From Moritella marina ATCC 15381 (GTDB taxonomy: Bacteria > Pseudomonadota > Gammaproteobacteria > Enterobacterales > Moritellaceae): a DNA stretch of 64,000 nucleotides. Shown here one piece after another: positions 27,353 through 36,128 of this stretch (the first letter of the stretch is position 1; each line of letters opens with the position of its first letter). The DNA lies in NCBI RefSeq assembly GCF_008931805.1, contig NZ_CP044399.1, positions 2,480,001 through 2,544,000 of the forward strand, read 5' to 3'. A program made the position numbers and the translations under genes. The notes beneath the pieces were generated by a model. That model ran no database searches and was not told where the DNA came from. It saw nothing but the letters and a program-made list of their open reading frames with translations.

Positions 27353-27390
27353 AACCCCTAACGCATGATAGCTACATTGTTTAGGGGGTT
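27353..27390 (+). terminator. Hairpin after yciK
   Basis: AACCCCTAA (27353-27361) and TTAGGGGGTT (27381-27390) form a stem with one bulged G and a 19-nt loop; the following ATTCTATCT is only modestly T-rich. Confidence 0.55.
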
Positions 27391-27554
27391 ATTCTATCTC
27401 TCCTTCCTCCGTCATTTATGCTACAAGTACGGTTAATTCTTCGATAAAATGCTTCTTATATGTCTATCACTTGCCATCATTATTAATTGCTGCAATAACT
27501 AAATACTGCCTTCTACTATATATAGAAAGAGTTTGTTAATAAGGATATTAACCA

Positions 27555-28295
27555 GTGAAATTAAATTGTGATATGGGTGAAAGTTTTGGTCATTGGCAAC
27601 TTGGTATGGATGACGCTGTCATGCCGCATATTGATATGGCGAATATCGCCTGTGGTTTTCACGCCTCTGACCCACTGATTATGCAGCAAACCGTCGCACT
27701 GGCTAAGCAATACGATGTCGCAGTCGGCGCACATCCAGGTTATCCCGACCTCGTTGGCTTTGGCCGTCGCCATATGCAATGCACAACAGATGAGATCCAA
27801 GCATTGATACTCTATCAAATCGGTGCCCTCGCCGCTTTTTGCCAGCAGCAAGACATATCGCTCAGTTACGTCAAACCCCACGGTGCGCTTTATAACGATA
27901 TGATGCAAGATGAGGCGATACTCGTTGCGATCCTTAAAGGCATCGCTGCATTTAGCGCTAACTTACCACTCATGCTGATGGCACAAGCAGATAATAACCA
28001 CAATGAATCACTAGCCGCTCAATTTGAGGTGCCATTACTGTTCGAAGCTTTTGCCGACCGTCGTTATACTGATTCAGGTGCATTACAAGATAGACGCCAA
28101 GCTGGTGCAGTCTTTACCCAACAGAGTCAGGTGATGAATCAAGCCATACAAATTGCTGAGCAAGGTTTTGTAACAAGCAATACCGGGAAGTTAATCCAGT
28201 TGAATGCTGATACGCTCTGCGTACATGGTGATAATGCACAATCCATTGCCGCTATCGCGCAAATAAAGTCTGCCATTACTGACAAAAAGGGGTGA
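27555..28295 (+). CDS. pxpA: 5-oxoprolinase subunit PxpA (LamB/YcsF family)
   Basis: 246 residues starting at GTG with AAGGA upstream. The family signature is unmistakable: MKLNCDMGESFGHWQLGMD, PHIDMANIACGFHASDP, GAHPGYPDLVGFGRR and YVKPHGALYND. With PxpB and PxpC it forms the bacterial ATP-dependent 5-oxoprolinase, which opens L-5-oxoproline (pyroglutamate) to L-glutamate; PxpA carries out the hydrolytic part. It is the first gene of pxpA-pxpB-pxpC, with a 3-bp gap to pxpB. Confidence 0.95.
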   Translation: MKLNCDMGESFGHWQLGMDDAVMPHIDMANIACGFHASDPLIMQQTVALAKQYDVAVGAHPGYPDLVGFGRRHMQCTTDEIQALILYQIGALAAFCQQQDISLSYVKPHGALYNDMMQDEAILVAILKGIAAFSANLPLMLMAQADNNHNESLAAQFEVPLLFEAFADRRYTDSGALQDRRQAGAVFTQQSQVMNQAIQIAEQGFVTSNTGKLIQLNADTLCVHGDNAQSIAAIAQIKSAITDKKG

Positions 28296-28298
28296 GCA

Positions 28299-29000
28299 AT
28301 GCAATACCATCTCGAGATGATTGGTTATGATGCGCTCCTGATCCGCTTTACAGAAGCTGATAACGCCCAGCTATTACCTATTATCCACAACTTAAGTCTG
28401 CAGCTAACAAATGCTGTCGATTTAGACACGGTTATTACTGATATCATTCCTTCATACCAAACCTTACTTGTTAGCTTTAATATCATGAAAATAGAGCCTC
28501 ATCAGCTCATAAATAAAATTCATTTTTACGTTAAAAAAATATTAACTGACCACTTAAAAGCTATTGATTTTCCCACCTTACCGATCACAATTCCGGTTTG
28601 TTACCATCAAAGCCTGGCGCCAGATATCGAGTCATTATCACAACATACAGGGTTGTCGATTGCCGATATCATCCACATCCATTCTTCTACTATATATAGC
28701 TGTTATGCTATTGGCTTTATGCCGAATTTTGGCTACTTAGGCAATGTTGATAAACGCATTCAAATACCTCGACATACAGCGCCAAGGCCGCAAGTTCCGG
28801 CAGGGAGTGTTGGAATTGCAGATAATCAAACAGCGATCTACCCAAAAGCCAGTCCCGGTGGCTGGCAGATCATAGGTCAAAGCCCTTTGGCTGCAGATAA
28901 CCTTACAGTCGGTTGCCAAGTTAAATTCGAGTCAATGTCCCTAGATGACTTTCAGCAATATCAGAATCAATACCTGCACTTACAAGAGGCTAAGTCATGA
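28299..29000 (+). CDS. pxpB: 5-oxoprolinase subunit PxpB (KipI-like)
   Basis: 233 residues. The C-terminal carboxyltransferase-like domain shows YAIGFMPNFGYLGNVDKRIQIPRH, RPQVPAGSVGIADNQTAIYP and SPGGWQIIGQSP, all hallmarks of the KipI/PxpB family. It is thought to act with PxpC as the ATP-dependent phosphorylating half of 5-oxoprolinase. In Bacillus the homologue KipI is a kinase inhibitor, but the complete pxpABC set here points to oxoproline metabolism. The stop overlaps the pxpC start by 4 bp. Confidence 0.93.
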   Translation: MQYHLEMIGYDALLIRFTEADNAQLLPIIHNLSLQLTNAVDLDTVITDIIPSYQTLLVSFNIMKIEPHQLINKIHFYVKKILTDHLKAIDFPTLPITIPVCYHQSLAPDIESLSQHTGLSIADIIHIHSSTIYSCYAIGFMPNFGYLGNVDKRIQIPRHTAPRPQVPAGSVGIADNQTAIYPKASPGGWQIIGQSPLAADNLTVGCQVKFESMSLDDFQQYQNQYLHLQEAKS

Positions 29001-29950
29001 AACACGTATCTGCATTTGAAGTGAGCAAACCGGGGATCCACAGCTTAATTCAAGACCTGGGTCGGTTTGGCTATCAGCACTTAGGCATTACCCCTGGTGG
29101 CCCTGCAGATCTACACGCCTACCTCTGGGCCAATAAAATACTTGGTAACCACAGTAATATGGCCAGCATTGAGATCCATTATGGATTAATGACATTAATA
29201 GCCTTAGTTGATACGCGAATCTCTATCTGTGGTGCTGAATTTGGCGTGACAATTAATGATAAACCGGCATTTAATTGGCAAACCCATCAGGTCAAATCTG
29301 GCGATGTGATCCAATATCGCAGTGCAAAAACAGGGAAATGTGGTTATCTCGCCATCTTAGGCGGCCTGCAGACAAAAAAAGACTACCAAAGTCGTAGCAC
29401 GGTGATCCGCGATGAACTTAGCCCTGCAACCAGTAAATCGCTATATCATGGCCAAATTTTACCAGCGTCAAATTCAAGTATCAAATACCTGAAAACAACT
29501 ACGGAACACGCAGCAGAGGTCATTGTTCCCCGACATTATATCCCCAACTACTCTACGGTTCTGAGTTTAGGTTTATTACCTTGCTATCAATGGTCCTTAT
29601 TGACGTCAAAACAGCAGTATCAACTACTATCTAACAAATATCAGATCAGCACACAAGCAAACCGAATGGGCTATCAGTTGGTCGGTGACATGATCACAGA
29701 TCTGCCAACAGCATTAACTTCGGAAGGTATTGCGCTAGGCAGCGTGCAACTACCCGCGAATGGCCAACCTATTATTTTGCTTCAAGACAGACAAACCATA
29801 GGCGGTTATCCAAAAGCTGGGGTTATTTCAGCCATAGACTGCAGTCAATTATCACAGCGCCAACAAGGGGCTGAAATTACATTTAGACTCGATAATCCGC
29901 TTGTTTCACGTTATAAAATGCAAGCTTTCAAGCGTTTTTTCGACTTTTAG
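28997..29950 (+). CDS. pxpC: 5-oxoprolinase subunit PxpC (KipA-like)
   Basis: 317 residues. The N-terminus FEVSKPGIHSLIQDLGRFGYQHLGITPGGPADLHAYLWANKILGN is diagnostic of the KipA/PxpC family (biotin-dependent carboxyltransferase fold). TSEGIALGSVQLPANGQPIILLQDRQTIGGYPKAGVI near the C-terminus is also conserved. It partners PxpB in the ATP-dependent step of pyroglutamate opening. It is the last gene of the operon, followed by a 452-bp gap and then a TAXI-TRAP transporter in the same orientation. Confidence 0.94.
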   Translation: MKHVSAFEVSKPGIHSLIQDLGRFGYQHLGITPGGPADLHAYLWANKILGNHSNMASIEIHYGLMTLIALVDTRISICGAEFGVTINDKPAFNWQTHQVKSGDVIQYRSAKTGKCGYLAILGGLQTKKDYQSRSTVIRDELSPATSKSLYHGQILPASNSSIKYLKTTTEHAAEVIVPRHYIPNYSTVLSLGLLPCYQWSLLTSKQQYQLLSNKYQISTQANRMGYQLVGDMITDLPTALTSEGIALGSVQLPANGQPIILLQDRQTIGGYPKAGVISAIDCSQLSQRQQGAEITFRLDNPLVSRYKMQAFKRFFDF

Positions 29951-30402
29951 CCATGATCTGCGACGCTTTATATCTGTAATATTCTTTGAAATGAACACAA
30001 AACAGCCAACCTATTCAGTGATGGAGTTCACGAATTTAATCATTAGAATAAGTATTTATCTTATGTTATGAACATTTAACAAAATATGATATCCCTCGAA
30101 AAATAACTATTTCAAATTTACAAATATGTATTTATATACAAATAAATCTATCTAAGACCCCTGTGTGTACTAGAATTTAGCTTAAATCCCTTCAAAATCA
30201 TACAATGTTTATTTTATGTTAATTCGGTGTCACAAAGTATGGTTGAAACAGATAATGATGGGTTATTTTGCTGTATCATAAGTATTGCATTATTTATTTT
30301 TGCTGATTAAATACACCCACTTGAATTTACGGATTCAATTTCATGGCCACAGAATGCCCTGAAGTAAACAAGCGACTAATGACTTATTAAAAGGAACACA
30401 AC
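29951..30402. other. pxpC-TAXI intergenic region
   Basis: 452 bp without a gene. It contains an inverted repeat TGTTA-N8-TAACA at 30064-30081, and is otherwise AT-rich. No intrinsic terminator of pxpC was recognised. The promoter of the TRAP genes presumably lies in the right part; no consensus pair stood out. Confidence 0.5.
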
Positions 30403-31386
30403 ATGTCTATTACAAAAACAATTGCAAAATCACTTGCTATCGCAGGTTTGACAGTAGCAGCTGCTGCACCAAGTATCGCAACAGCGAAAACAAGTGACTT
30501 TATTACAATCGGTACTGGTGGTGTTACAGGTGTTTATTATCCTGCCGGTGGTGCAATTTGTAAATTTGTAAACCGCAACCGTAAAGAGCACAACATCCGT
30601 TGTTCAGTAGAAAGTACTGGTGGTTCAGCTTATAACATCAACACGATGCGTGCTGGCGAACTTGATTTCGGTGTAGCACAATCTGATCAACAGTTTTATG
30701 CTTACAAAGGTTTAAACCAATACAAAAATCAAGGCGCTTACACAGACTTACGTGCAGTATTCTCACTACACGCTGAAGCACTGACAATTGTTGCTCGTAA
30801 AGATTCTGGCATCAAAGATTTTAAAGATCTTAAAGGTAAACGTGTAAACGTAGGTAATCCAGGTTCAGGCCAACGCAGCACAATGGATGTTGTAATGAAA
30901 GCTTACAACTGGGATAACAGCGCGTTCTCACTCACATCAGAACTTAAAGCAAACGAACAATCTCAAGCACTTTGTGATAACAAAATCGACGCATTCGTAT
31001 TCTTCGCTGGTTTCCCAAATGGTTCAATCAAAGAAGCTACAACAACGTGTGACGCAGTACTTGTAACGGTTAACGATTCAACAGTTGAAAAACTAATTGA
31101 AGAAAACCCGTATTACAGCCAAGTTGTTATCCCTGGTGGCACTTACACTGGTACGCCGAAAGACACTGTAACATTTGGTGCTCGCGCAACAATCGTTACA
31201 CCAAAATCAATGTCTGACGAAATCGTGTATGAAGTAACTAAATCTGTATTCGAAAACTTCAATACATTTAAACGTTTACACCCATCATTTGCATCGCTAA
31301 CAAAAGAAGACATGGCGACTGCAGCACTTAGCGCACCAGTTCACCCTGGCGCAGCTAAATACTACAAAGAAGTTGGCCTAAAATAA
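30403..31386 (+). CDS. TAXI-family TRAP transporter solute-binding protein
   Basis: 327 residues. A signal peptide (about 1-28, ...APSIATAK) is followed by FITIGTGGVTGVYYPAGGAICKFVNRNR, the classical TAXI start. CSVESTGGSAYNINTMRAGELDFGVAQSDQ and VNVGNPGSGQRSTMDVVM are further family signatures. It delivers a ligand in the periplasm to a sodium-coupled TRAP permease. TAXI ligands known to me include glutamate and related dicarboxylates, and the pxp operon upstream makes glutamate or pyroglutamate attractive candidates. AAAAGGA precedes the ATG. Confidence 0.93.
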   Translation: MSITKTIAKSLAIAGLTVAAAAPSIATAKTSDFITIGTGGVTGVYYPAGGAICKFVNRNRKEHNIRCSVESTGGSAYNINTMRAGELDFGVAQSDQQFYAYKGLNQYKNQGAYTDLRAVFSLHAEALTIVARKDSGIKDFKDLKGKRVNVGNPGSGQRSTMDVVMKAYNWDNSAFSLTSELKANEQSQALCDNKIDAFVFFAGFPNGSIKEATTTCDAVLVTVNDSTVEKLIEENPYYSQVVIPGGTYTGTPKDTVTFGARATIVTPKSMSDEIVYEVTKSVFENFNTFKRLHPSFASLTKEDMATAALSAPVHPGAAKYYKEVGLK

Positions 31387-31689
31387 GCCCACTTTTATTT
31401 GAATAATATTAAGGGGACATTGTCCCCTTAATATTATAATCAAATTATAGCTCCGACTTTATACTCACAATTTAATTTTTATTACTCTTACTCCTGTTAC
31501 TGACTATCCTTATACTACGGATTAGTTAAGCCGATAAGCAGTACAGCCTTTCTTATATTAAGTATTACTTTCTTGGATTAAGTATTATTCTTATATAAAA
31601 TGTTAAGAGTCCTGTAATGATTAATTATTCAACTAACGAATAACCGAGCCACTTCTTACGATCACATATCGAAGAATGATGGAGGACAG
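31387..31689. other. Gap between TRAP binding-protein and permease genes
   Basis: 303 bp without a gene. It holds the very stable hairpin at 31403-31437. The remainder is T-rich and contains short imperfect repeats of TTAAGTATTA at about 31558-31585. Confidence 0.55.
31403..31437 (+). terminator. 16-bp hairpin downstream of the TAXI binding-protein gene
   Basis: ATAATATTAAGGGGAC (31403-31418) pairs perfectly with GTCCCCTTAATATTAT (31422-31437) around a 3-nt loop, 17 bp after the stop. The U-tract is weak, so it may act as a partial terminator or protect the 3' end of the upstream message, giving more binding protein than permease. Confidence 0.65.
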
Positions 31690-34272
31690 ATGTCTAAAAC
31701 AGAAAATCAAACCACTAGCATGGATGCTGAACTGCAGGAAATGCTTGCACAATCAGATACTGGTGCGCGCGATCCTAAAGGTATTGCTAAAAAGATTTTG
31801 TTAATAGTGCCGTTTATATGGGCGTTATTTCAATTATGGTATGCCTCTCCTCTGCCGTTCATTTTAAACTTTGGTATTATTAATGATACTGAAGCCCGCT
31901 CGATCCATTTAGCTTTTGCTATCTTTTTAGCGTTTACAGCTTACCCTGCGATGAAATCGTCACCGCGCGACCATGTGCCGCTGACAGATTGGATTTTTGC
32001 ATTCGTAGGCGCGTTCTGTGCTGCTTATCTTTTCCTATTTTATAATGAACTGGCTAATCGTGCTGGTGCACCGACTTTCTTTGATACTGCGGTTGCAACA
32101 ACGGGCATGTTACTACTGCTTGAAGCAACTCGCCGTTCTTTAGGTCCACCACTGATGATCGTGGCAGCGGTATTTTTAACTTATACCTTTGCCGGTCCAT
32201 ATATGCCCGACATCATTGCCCACAAAGGTGCAAGTTTAAATAAAACGATGTCTCACCAATGGTTAACTACCGAAGGTGTATTTGGTGTTGCAGTCGGTGT
32301 ATCAACGTCATTCGTATTCTTGTTTGTGCTATTCGGTTCACTGCTTGATAAAGCAGGCGCTGGTAACTACTTCATTAAAGTTGCGTTCTCACTACTTGGT
32401 CACATGCGTGGCGGTCCTGCAAAAGCAGCCGTTGTGGCATCAGGTCTAAGTGGTTTAGTGTCAGGTTCTTCAATTGCAAACGTAGTAACAACTGGTACGT
32501 TTACCATCCCATTGATGAAACGTGTTGGTTTTCCTGCAACTAAAGCGGGTGCAGTAGAGGTTGCAGCATCAACCAATGGTCAGCTAACACCACCAATTAT
32601 GGGTGCCGCTGCCTTCTTAATGGTTGAATATGTTGGTATTCCTTATATCGAAGTCATTAAAGCTGCGATTTTACCTGCGTTGATTTCGTATGTTGCGTTA
32701 ATCTACATCGTGCATTTAGAAGCATGTAAAGCCGGCATGGAAGGTTTACCACGCCGTCATAAACCAACGCTCGCGCAGAGCTTATTTTCGTTTATGTCTG
32801 TTGTAGTATTAATCATCGTGCTTAGCTTTGCTGTGTACTATGGTATCGGCTGGACGAAAGATGTCTTTGGTGATGCAGCAACTTGGATTGTTGGTATCGC
32901 CACTGTCGCTATTTATATCGCCTTAGTCAGATATTCAACAAAGTTCCCAGAACTTGAAGTTGATGATCCAGACAGTGAATTGCTTGTATTACCAGAACCA
33001 GGCCCAACAGCAAAAGCAGGTTTATACTTCCTACTGCCAATTGTCGTATTAGTATGGTGTTTAACGGTCGAACGTTTCTCTCCGGGCCTATCGGCATTCT
33101 GGGCAACTGTGTTCATGATCTTCATCGTGATCACGCAGCGCCCATTACAAGCTTATTTCAAACAAAGTCAACCAATCCCAAGTGCGATTAAAACTGGTTT
33201 TGTTGAATTATTTGACGGCATGGTAACGGGTTCTCGTAACATGATCGGTATCGGTGTTGCGACAGCTGCAGCTGGTATTGTTGTTGGTACGGTAACACTA
33301 ACAGGTATCGGTCTAGTGATGACTGAGTTTGTTGAGTTTATCTCAGGCGGTAATATCATGCTAATGCTGGGCTTTACCGCACTTATTAGCTTGATCTTAG
33401 GCATGGGTTTACCAACAACAGCAAACTACATCGTGGTATCAACATTGATGGCGCCAGTGATTGTTGAACTTGGTGCTCAAAATGGCTTAATCGTACCGCT
33501 AATCGCTGTGCATTTATTTGTATTCTACTTTGGTATTTTAGCCGATGATACACCGCCTGTTGGCCTTGCAGCCTTCGCAGCGGCCGCCATTGCCAAAGCA
33601 GATCCAATTAAGACCGGTATCCAAGGTTTTATGTACGATATCCGTACCGCGATCTTGCCTTTCATGTTCATCTTTAATACGCAGTTATTATTGATTGGTG
33701 TGGATTCAATTGGTCACCTGCTGCTCACCATTTTCTCGGCGACCACCGCAATGTTGGTATTCTCCGCGGCGACTCAAGGTTACTGGCTAACAAAATCGAA
33801 ATGGTATGAAACGATCGGATTATTATTAATCACGTTTACATTATTCCGCCCTGGTTTCTGGTGGGACATGGTCTATCCACCAATCGAGGAAGTAAGCCCG
33901 CAACATATTGAGCAAGTACTGGCTGATTTACCAGTTGGTACCGATGTACGTTTACGTGTTGAAGGCGAAACACTCGATGGAGCATTCCAAACTAAAATTG
34001 TCCAGCTACCTTTTGCTGAAGATGCGATCACTGGTGCAGAACGATTATTAAGTACTGGTTTAGAATTACGTACCGAGGGTGAAAAAACGATTGTTGATAT
34101 GGTTGGTTTTGACTCTCCAGCTGAAAAATCAGGCATTGATTTTGATTGGGGTATCCTCATGGTTGAACGACCATTAGACCGCCCAGCGAAAGAGTTCCTG
34201 TTTATTCCAGCTTTATTGCTACTTGCAGGTATTGCATTTGGTCAGCGTCGCCGTATCGCAGCCAATAAGTAA
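31690..34272 (+). CDS. TRAP transporter fused permease (DctQM type, TAXI class) with C-terminal DUF3394
   Basis: 860 residues with about 18-20 hydrophobic segments. The N-terminal part (about 30-160) corresponds to the small 4-helix DctQ-like subunit. The large DctM domain has SGLSGLVSGSSIANVVTTGTFTIPLMKRVGFPATKAGAVEVAASTNGQLTPPIMGAAAFLM and GMGLPTTANYIV, both diagnostic. The C-terminal hydrophilic domain (about 730-850) resembles DUF3394, which is common on TAXI permeases. It imports the ligand of the upstream binding protein, probably driven by Na+. GGAGGACAG precedes the ATG. Confidence 0.93.
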   Translation: MSKTENQTTSMDAELQEMLAQSDTGARDPKGIAKKILLIVPFIWALFQLWYASPLPFILNFGIINDTEARSIHLAFAIFLAFTAYPAMKSSPRDHVPLTDWIFAFVGAFCAAYLFLFYNELANRAGAPTFFDTAVATTGMLLLLEATRRSLGPPLMIVAAVFLTYTFAGPYMPDIIAHKGASLNKTMSHQWLTTEGVFGVAVGVSTSFVFLFVLFGSLLDKAGAGNYFIKVAFSLLGHMRGGPAKAAVVASGLSGLVSGSSIANVVTTGTFTIPLMKRVGFPATKAGAVEVAASTNGQLTPPIMGAAAFLMVEYVGIPYIEVIKAAILPALISYVALIYIVHLEACKAGMEGLPRRHKPTLAQSLFSFMSVVVLIIVLSFAVYYGIGWTKDVFGDAATWIVGIATVAIYIALVRYSTKFPELEVDDPDSELLVLPEPGPTAKAGLYFLLPIVVLVWCLTVERFSPGLSAFWATVFMIFIVITQRPLQAYFKQSQPIPSAIKTGFVELFDGMVTGSRNMIGIGVATAAAGIVVGTVTLTGIGLVMTEFVEFISGGNIMLMLGFTALISLILGMGLPTTANYIVVSTLMAPVIVELGAQNGLIVPLIAVHLFVFYFGILADDTPPVGLAAFAAAAIAKADPIKTGIQGFMYDIRTAILPFMFIFNTQLLLIGVDSIGHLLLTIFSATTAMLVFSAATQGYWLTKSKWYETIGLLLITFTLFRPGFWWDMVYPPIEEVSPQHIEQVLADLPVGTDVRLRVEGETLDGAFQTKIVQLPFAEDAITGAERLLSTGLELRTEGEKTIVDMVGFDSPAEKSGIDFDWGILMVERPLDRPAKEFLFIPALLLLAGIAFGQRRRIAANK

Positions 34273-34286
34273 TTATTATCTAAAAT

Positions 34287-34322
34287 ATGAAATGCAGTGA
34301 GTTTTCTAGCACTGCATTTCAT
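34287..34322 (+). terminator. 13-bp hairpin between permease and universal stress gene
   Basis: ATGAAATGCAGTG (34287-34299) pairs perfectly with CACTGCATTTCAT (34310-34322), 10-nt loop, starting 15 bp after the permease stop. It lacks a T-run, so it may be an mRNA end-protecting or attenuating structure. Confidence 0.6.
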
Positions 34323-34374
34323 TGATAATGACTGCTGATTAACGACATCATTCATTTTAAATAAGTAACTTATT

Positions 34375-34809
34375 ATGTATAAAACGATTTTATTACCGGT
34401 TGATCTTAACGAAGAAGGTTTTAGTCATATCGCAGCTGAACATGCCTGTGCGTTAGCTAAAATATCGGGTGCAAGCATCCATTTATTGAATGTATTGCCG
34501 ACGTCTCAACTGCCAATGGTATCTGCACATTTCCCTGCATCCGTTTTGCAAGAAATCCGCAAGTCTGCCTATTCAGCATTACAAGATTTTGCTAAAAAAA
34601 ATATTGATGACAGTATAACAACACACATACACATGGCTGAAGGCCGACCATCAAAAGAAATCATTAAAGCGGCGAATAAATACAACGCTGATTTAATTGT
34701 GATGCCAAGCCATAAACGCGCGAAATTAGAGCTAGCAGTGATTGGTTCTGTCGCAGCAAAAGTGGTCAGTGCCGCAGCAATGAATGTGATGGTTGTTAAA
34801 CCACAATAA
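34375..34809 (+). CDS. Universal stress protein, UspA family
   Basis: 144 residues. It begins YKTILLPVDLNEEGFSHIAAEHACALAKISGASIHLLNVLP and ends with GSVAAKVVSAAAMNVMVVKP, the family pattern, with the ATP-binding G-x2-G-x9-G-S/T site only partly matched (IGSVAAKV). USP genes are often the last gene of TRAP operons; in Halomonas the TeaD protein modulates the TeaABC transporter. A regulatory link to the transporter upstream is therefore likely but inferred. The ribosome binding site is poor, and a strong terminator follows. Confidence 0.9.
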   Translation: MYKTILLPVDLNEEGFSHIAAEHACALAKISGASIHLLNVLPTSQLPMVSAHFPASVLQEIRKSAYSALQDFAKKNIDDSITTHIHMAEGRPSKEIIKAANKYNADLIVMPSHKRAKLELAVIGSVAAKVVSAAAMNVMVVKPQ

Positions 34810-34817
34810 ACATCTTT

Positions 34818-34848
34818 ATGAGCAGTGTTATCTACTGCTCATTTTTTT
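34818..34848 (+). terminator. Rho-independent terminator after the universal stress gene
   Basis: ATGAGCAGT (34818-34826) and ACTGCTCAT (34834-34842) form a perfect stem followed by a T-run. Confidence 0.92.
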
Positions 34849-34976
34849 AATCACACTATGTTTGGCTGCTATTATTTCCTCTTTGCACCCTTCTATTTCT
34901 TTTACTTCCCCCCATTTTTTAGTTACTATTACGCTCTAATTCTGTGCGAACCCACTGAAATTGAAAAAGGATATTC

Positions 34977-36056
34977 ATGTCAGTTTCTGTATTAATCTGT
35001 GATGATTCAAACCTAGCGCGTAAACAAATGGCTAGAACACTTCCTCCTTATTGGGATGTAGACGTTAGTTTTGCATCTAACGGAGCCGAAGGTATTGAGT
35101 TAATCAAAGCAGGTAAAGGTAGCATCGTATTCCTCGATTTGAATATGCCAGTAATGGATGGCTACCAAGTGTTAGAAGCCATTCAACAAGAGCAGTTAAA
35201 TGCACTGGTGATTGTTGTTTCTGGTGATATCCAAACTGAAGCTCATCAACGTGTGACCGCATTAGGCGCATTAGCGTTTATCAAAAAACCGGTAACAAGT
35301 AAGCAAATTGAAACTATCCTGATCAATTATGGGATTGTCGATAAAGACGAGTTCGCCCAAGCCGAAGTCCGGTTAATCGCTCAACAAAAAGCAGAACAAA
35401 GACAACAAGATCTGATCAAGTCGATTCCAGATACCTTGCCATCATTAAGTAAAGAGCTTGAGCTGCAACCTGAATTTCGAGATGTATTACAGGAAGTAGC
35501 CAATGTCGCAATGGGACAAGCAGCTGATTTATTAGCACGTTTACTCGATGTATTTGTGTTATTACCGGTACCCAATGTAAATGTCTTAGAAGCCAGTGAA
35601 TTAACCATGGCACTATCTGCAGCCTCTGAACAAGCGTCGATATCAACCGTTTGCCAAGGCTTTATTTGCTCAGGTATCTCTGGTGAAGCACTGCTACTAT
35701 TCCACGATTCCAGCTTTGATGACATGGCAAAGTTAATGGGCATTGAAAACCAACATTCAAATTTCCAAGAGAAAGAAATTCTCATGGATACGGCTAATAT
35801 CCTCATTGGTGCATTCCTGCAAGGCTTTAGCCAGCAGTTAAATGTTAGTTTTAGCCAAGGTCATCCTTCTGTTCTCGGGCAGCACAGCACAGTACAAGAG
35901 ATGATTAACGCGAATAACTTCCGTAAACAAAAAACCGTTGCGATTGAAATAAATTATCAGATTGAACACCACAATGTGCAATGTGATCTGCTATTACTCT
36001 TTACTGAAAAATCACTGCCGAGTTTACTTAATAGTCTTTCTTACCTCATCGATTAA
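34977..36056 (+). CDS. Response regulator with C-terminal CheC-like domain
   Basis: 359 residues. The N-terminal receiver domain (about 1-120) has the acidic pocket D9-D10, phospho-acceptor D54 in VFLDLNMPVMDGY, and K104 in FIKKP. After a charged linker a second domain (about 155-350) carries LQEVANVAMGQAADLLARLLDVFVLLPVPNV and MDTANILIGAFLQGFSQQL, which resembles CheC/CheX phosphatases (E-x2-N motif, here EVAN and DTAN). It may therefore dephosphorylate a partner CheY-like protein or itself. AAAAGGA precedes the ATG. The diguanylate cyclase 72 bp downstream is probably cotranscribed. Confidence 0.85.
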   Translation: MSVSVLICDDSNLARKQMARTLPPYWDVDVSFASNGAEGIELIKAGKGSIVFLDLNMPVMDGYQVLEAIQQEQLNALVIVVSGDIQTEAHQRVTALGALAFIKKPVTSKQIETILINYGIVDKDEFAQAEVRLIAQQKAEQRQQDLIKSIPDTLPSLSKELELQPEFRDVLQEVANVAMGQAADLLARLLDVFVLLPVPNVNVLEASELTMALSAASEQASISTVCQGFICSGISGEALLLFHDSSFDDMAKLMGIENQHSNFQEKEILMDTANILIGAFLQGFSQQLNVSFSQGHPSVLGQHSTVQEMINANNFRKQKTVAIEINYQIEHHNVQCDLLLLFTEKSLPSLLNSLSYLID

Positions 36057-36128
36057 CTGAGTTTATCTTGATGACTTATTTACATACAAAGCGGTCAAAC
36101 AAGCAGGCCGTTTCAAGGAATTGTTAAC

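Noticed and set aside
30352-30367. Sigma-54 promoter before the TAXI gene (TGGCCAC...TGCCC)
   Set aside because: The GG and GC elements are one base too close and the flanks do not match the consensus.
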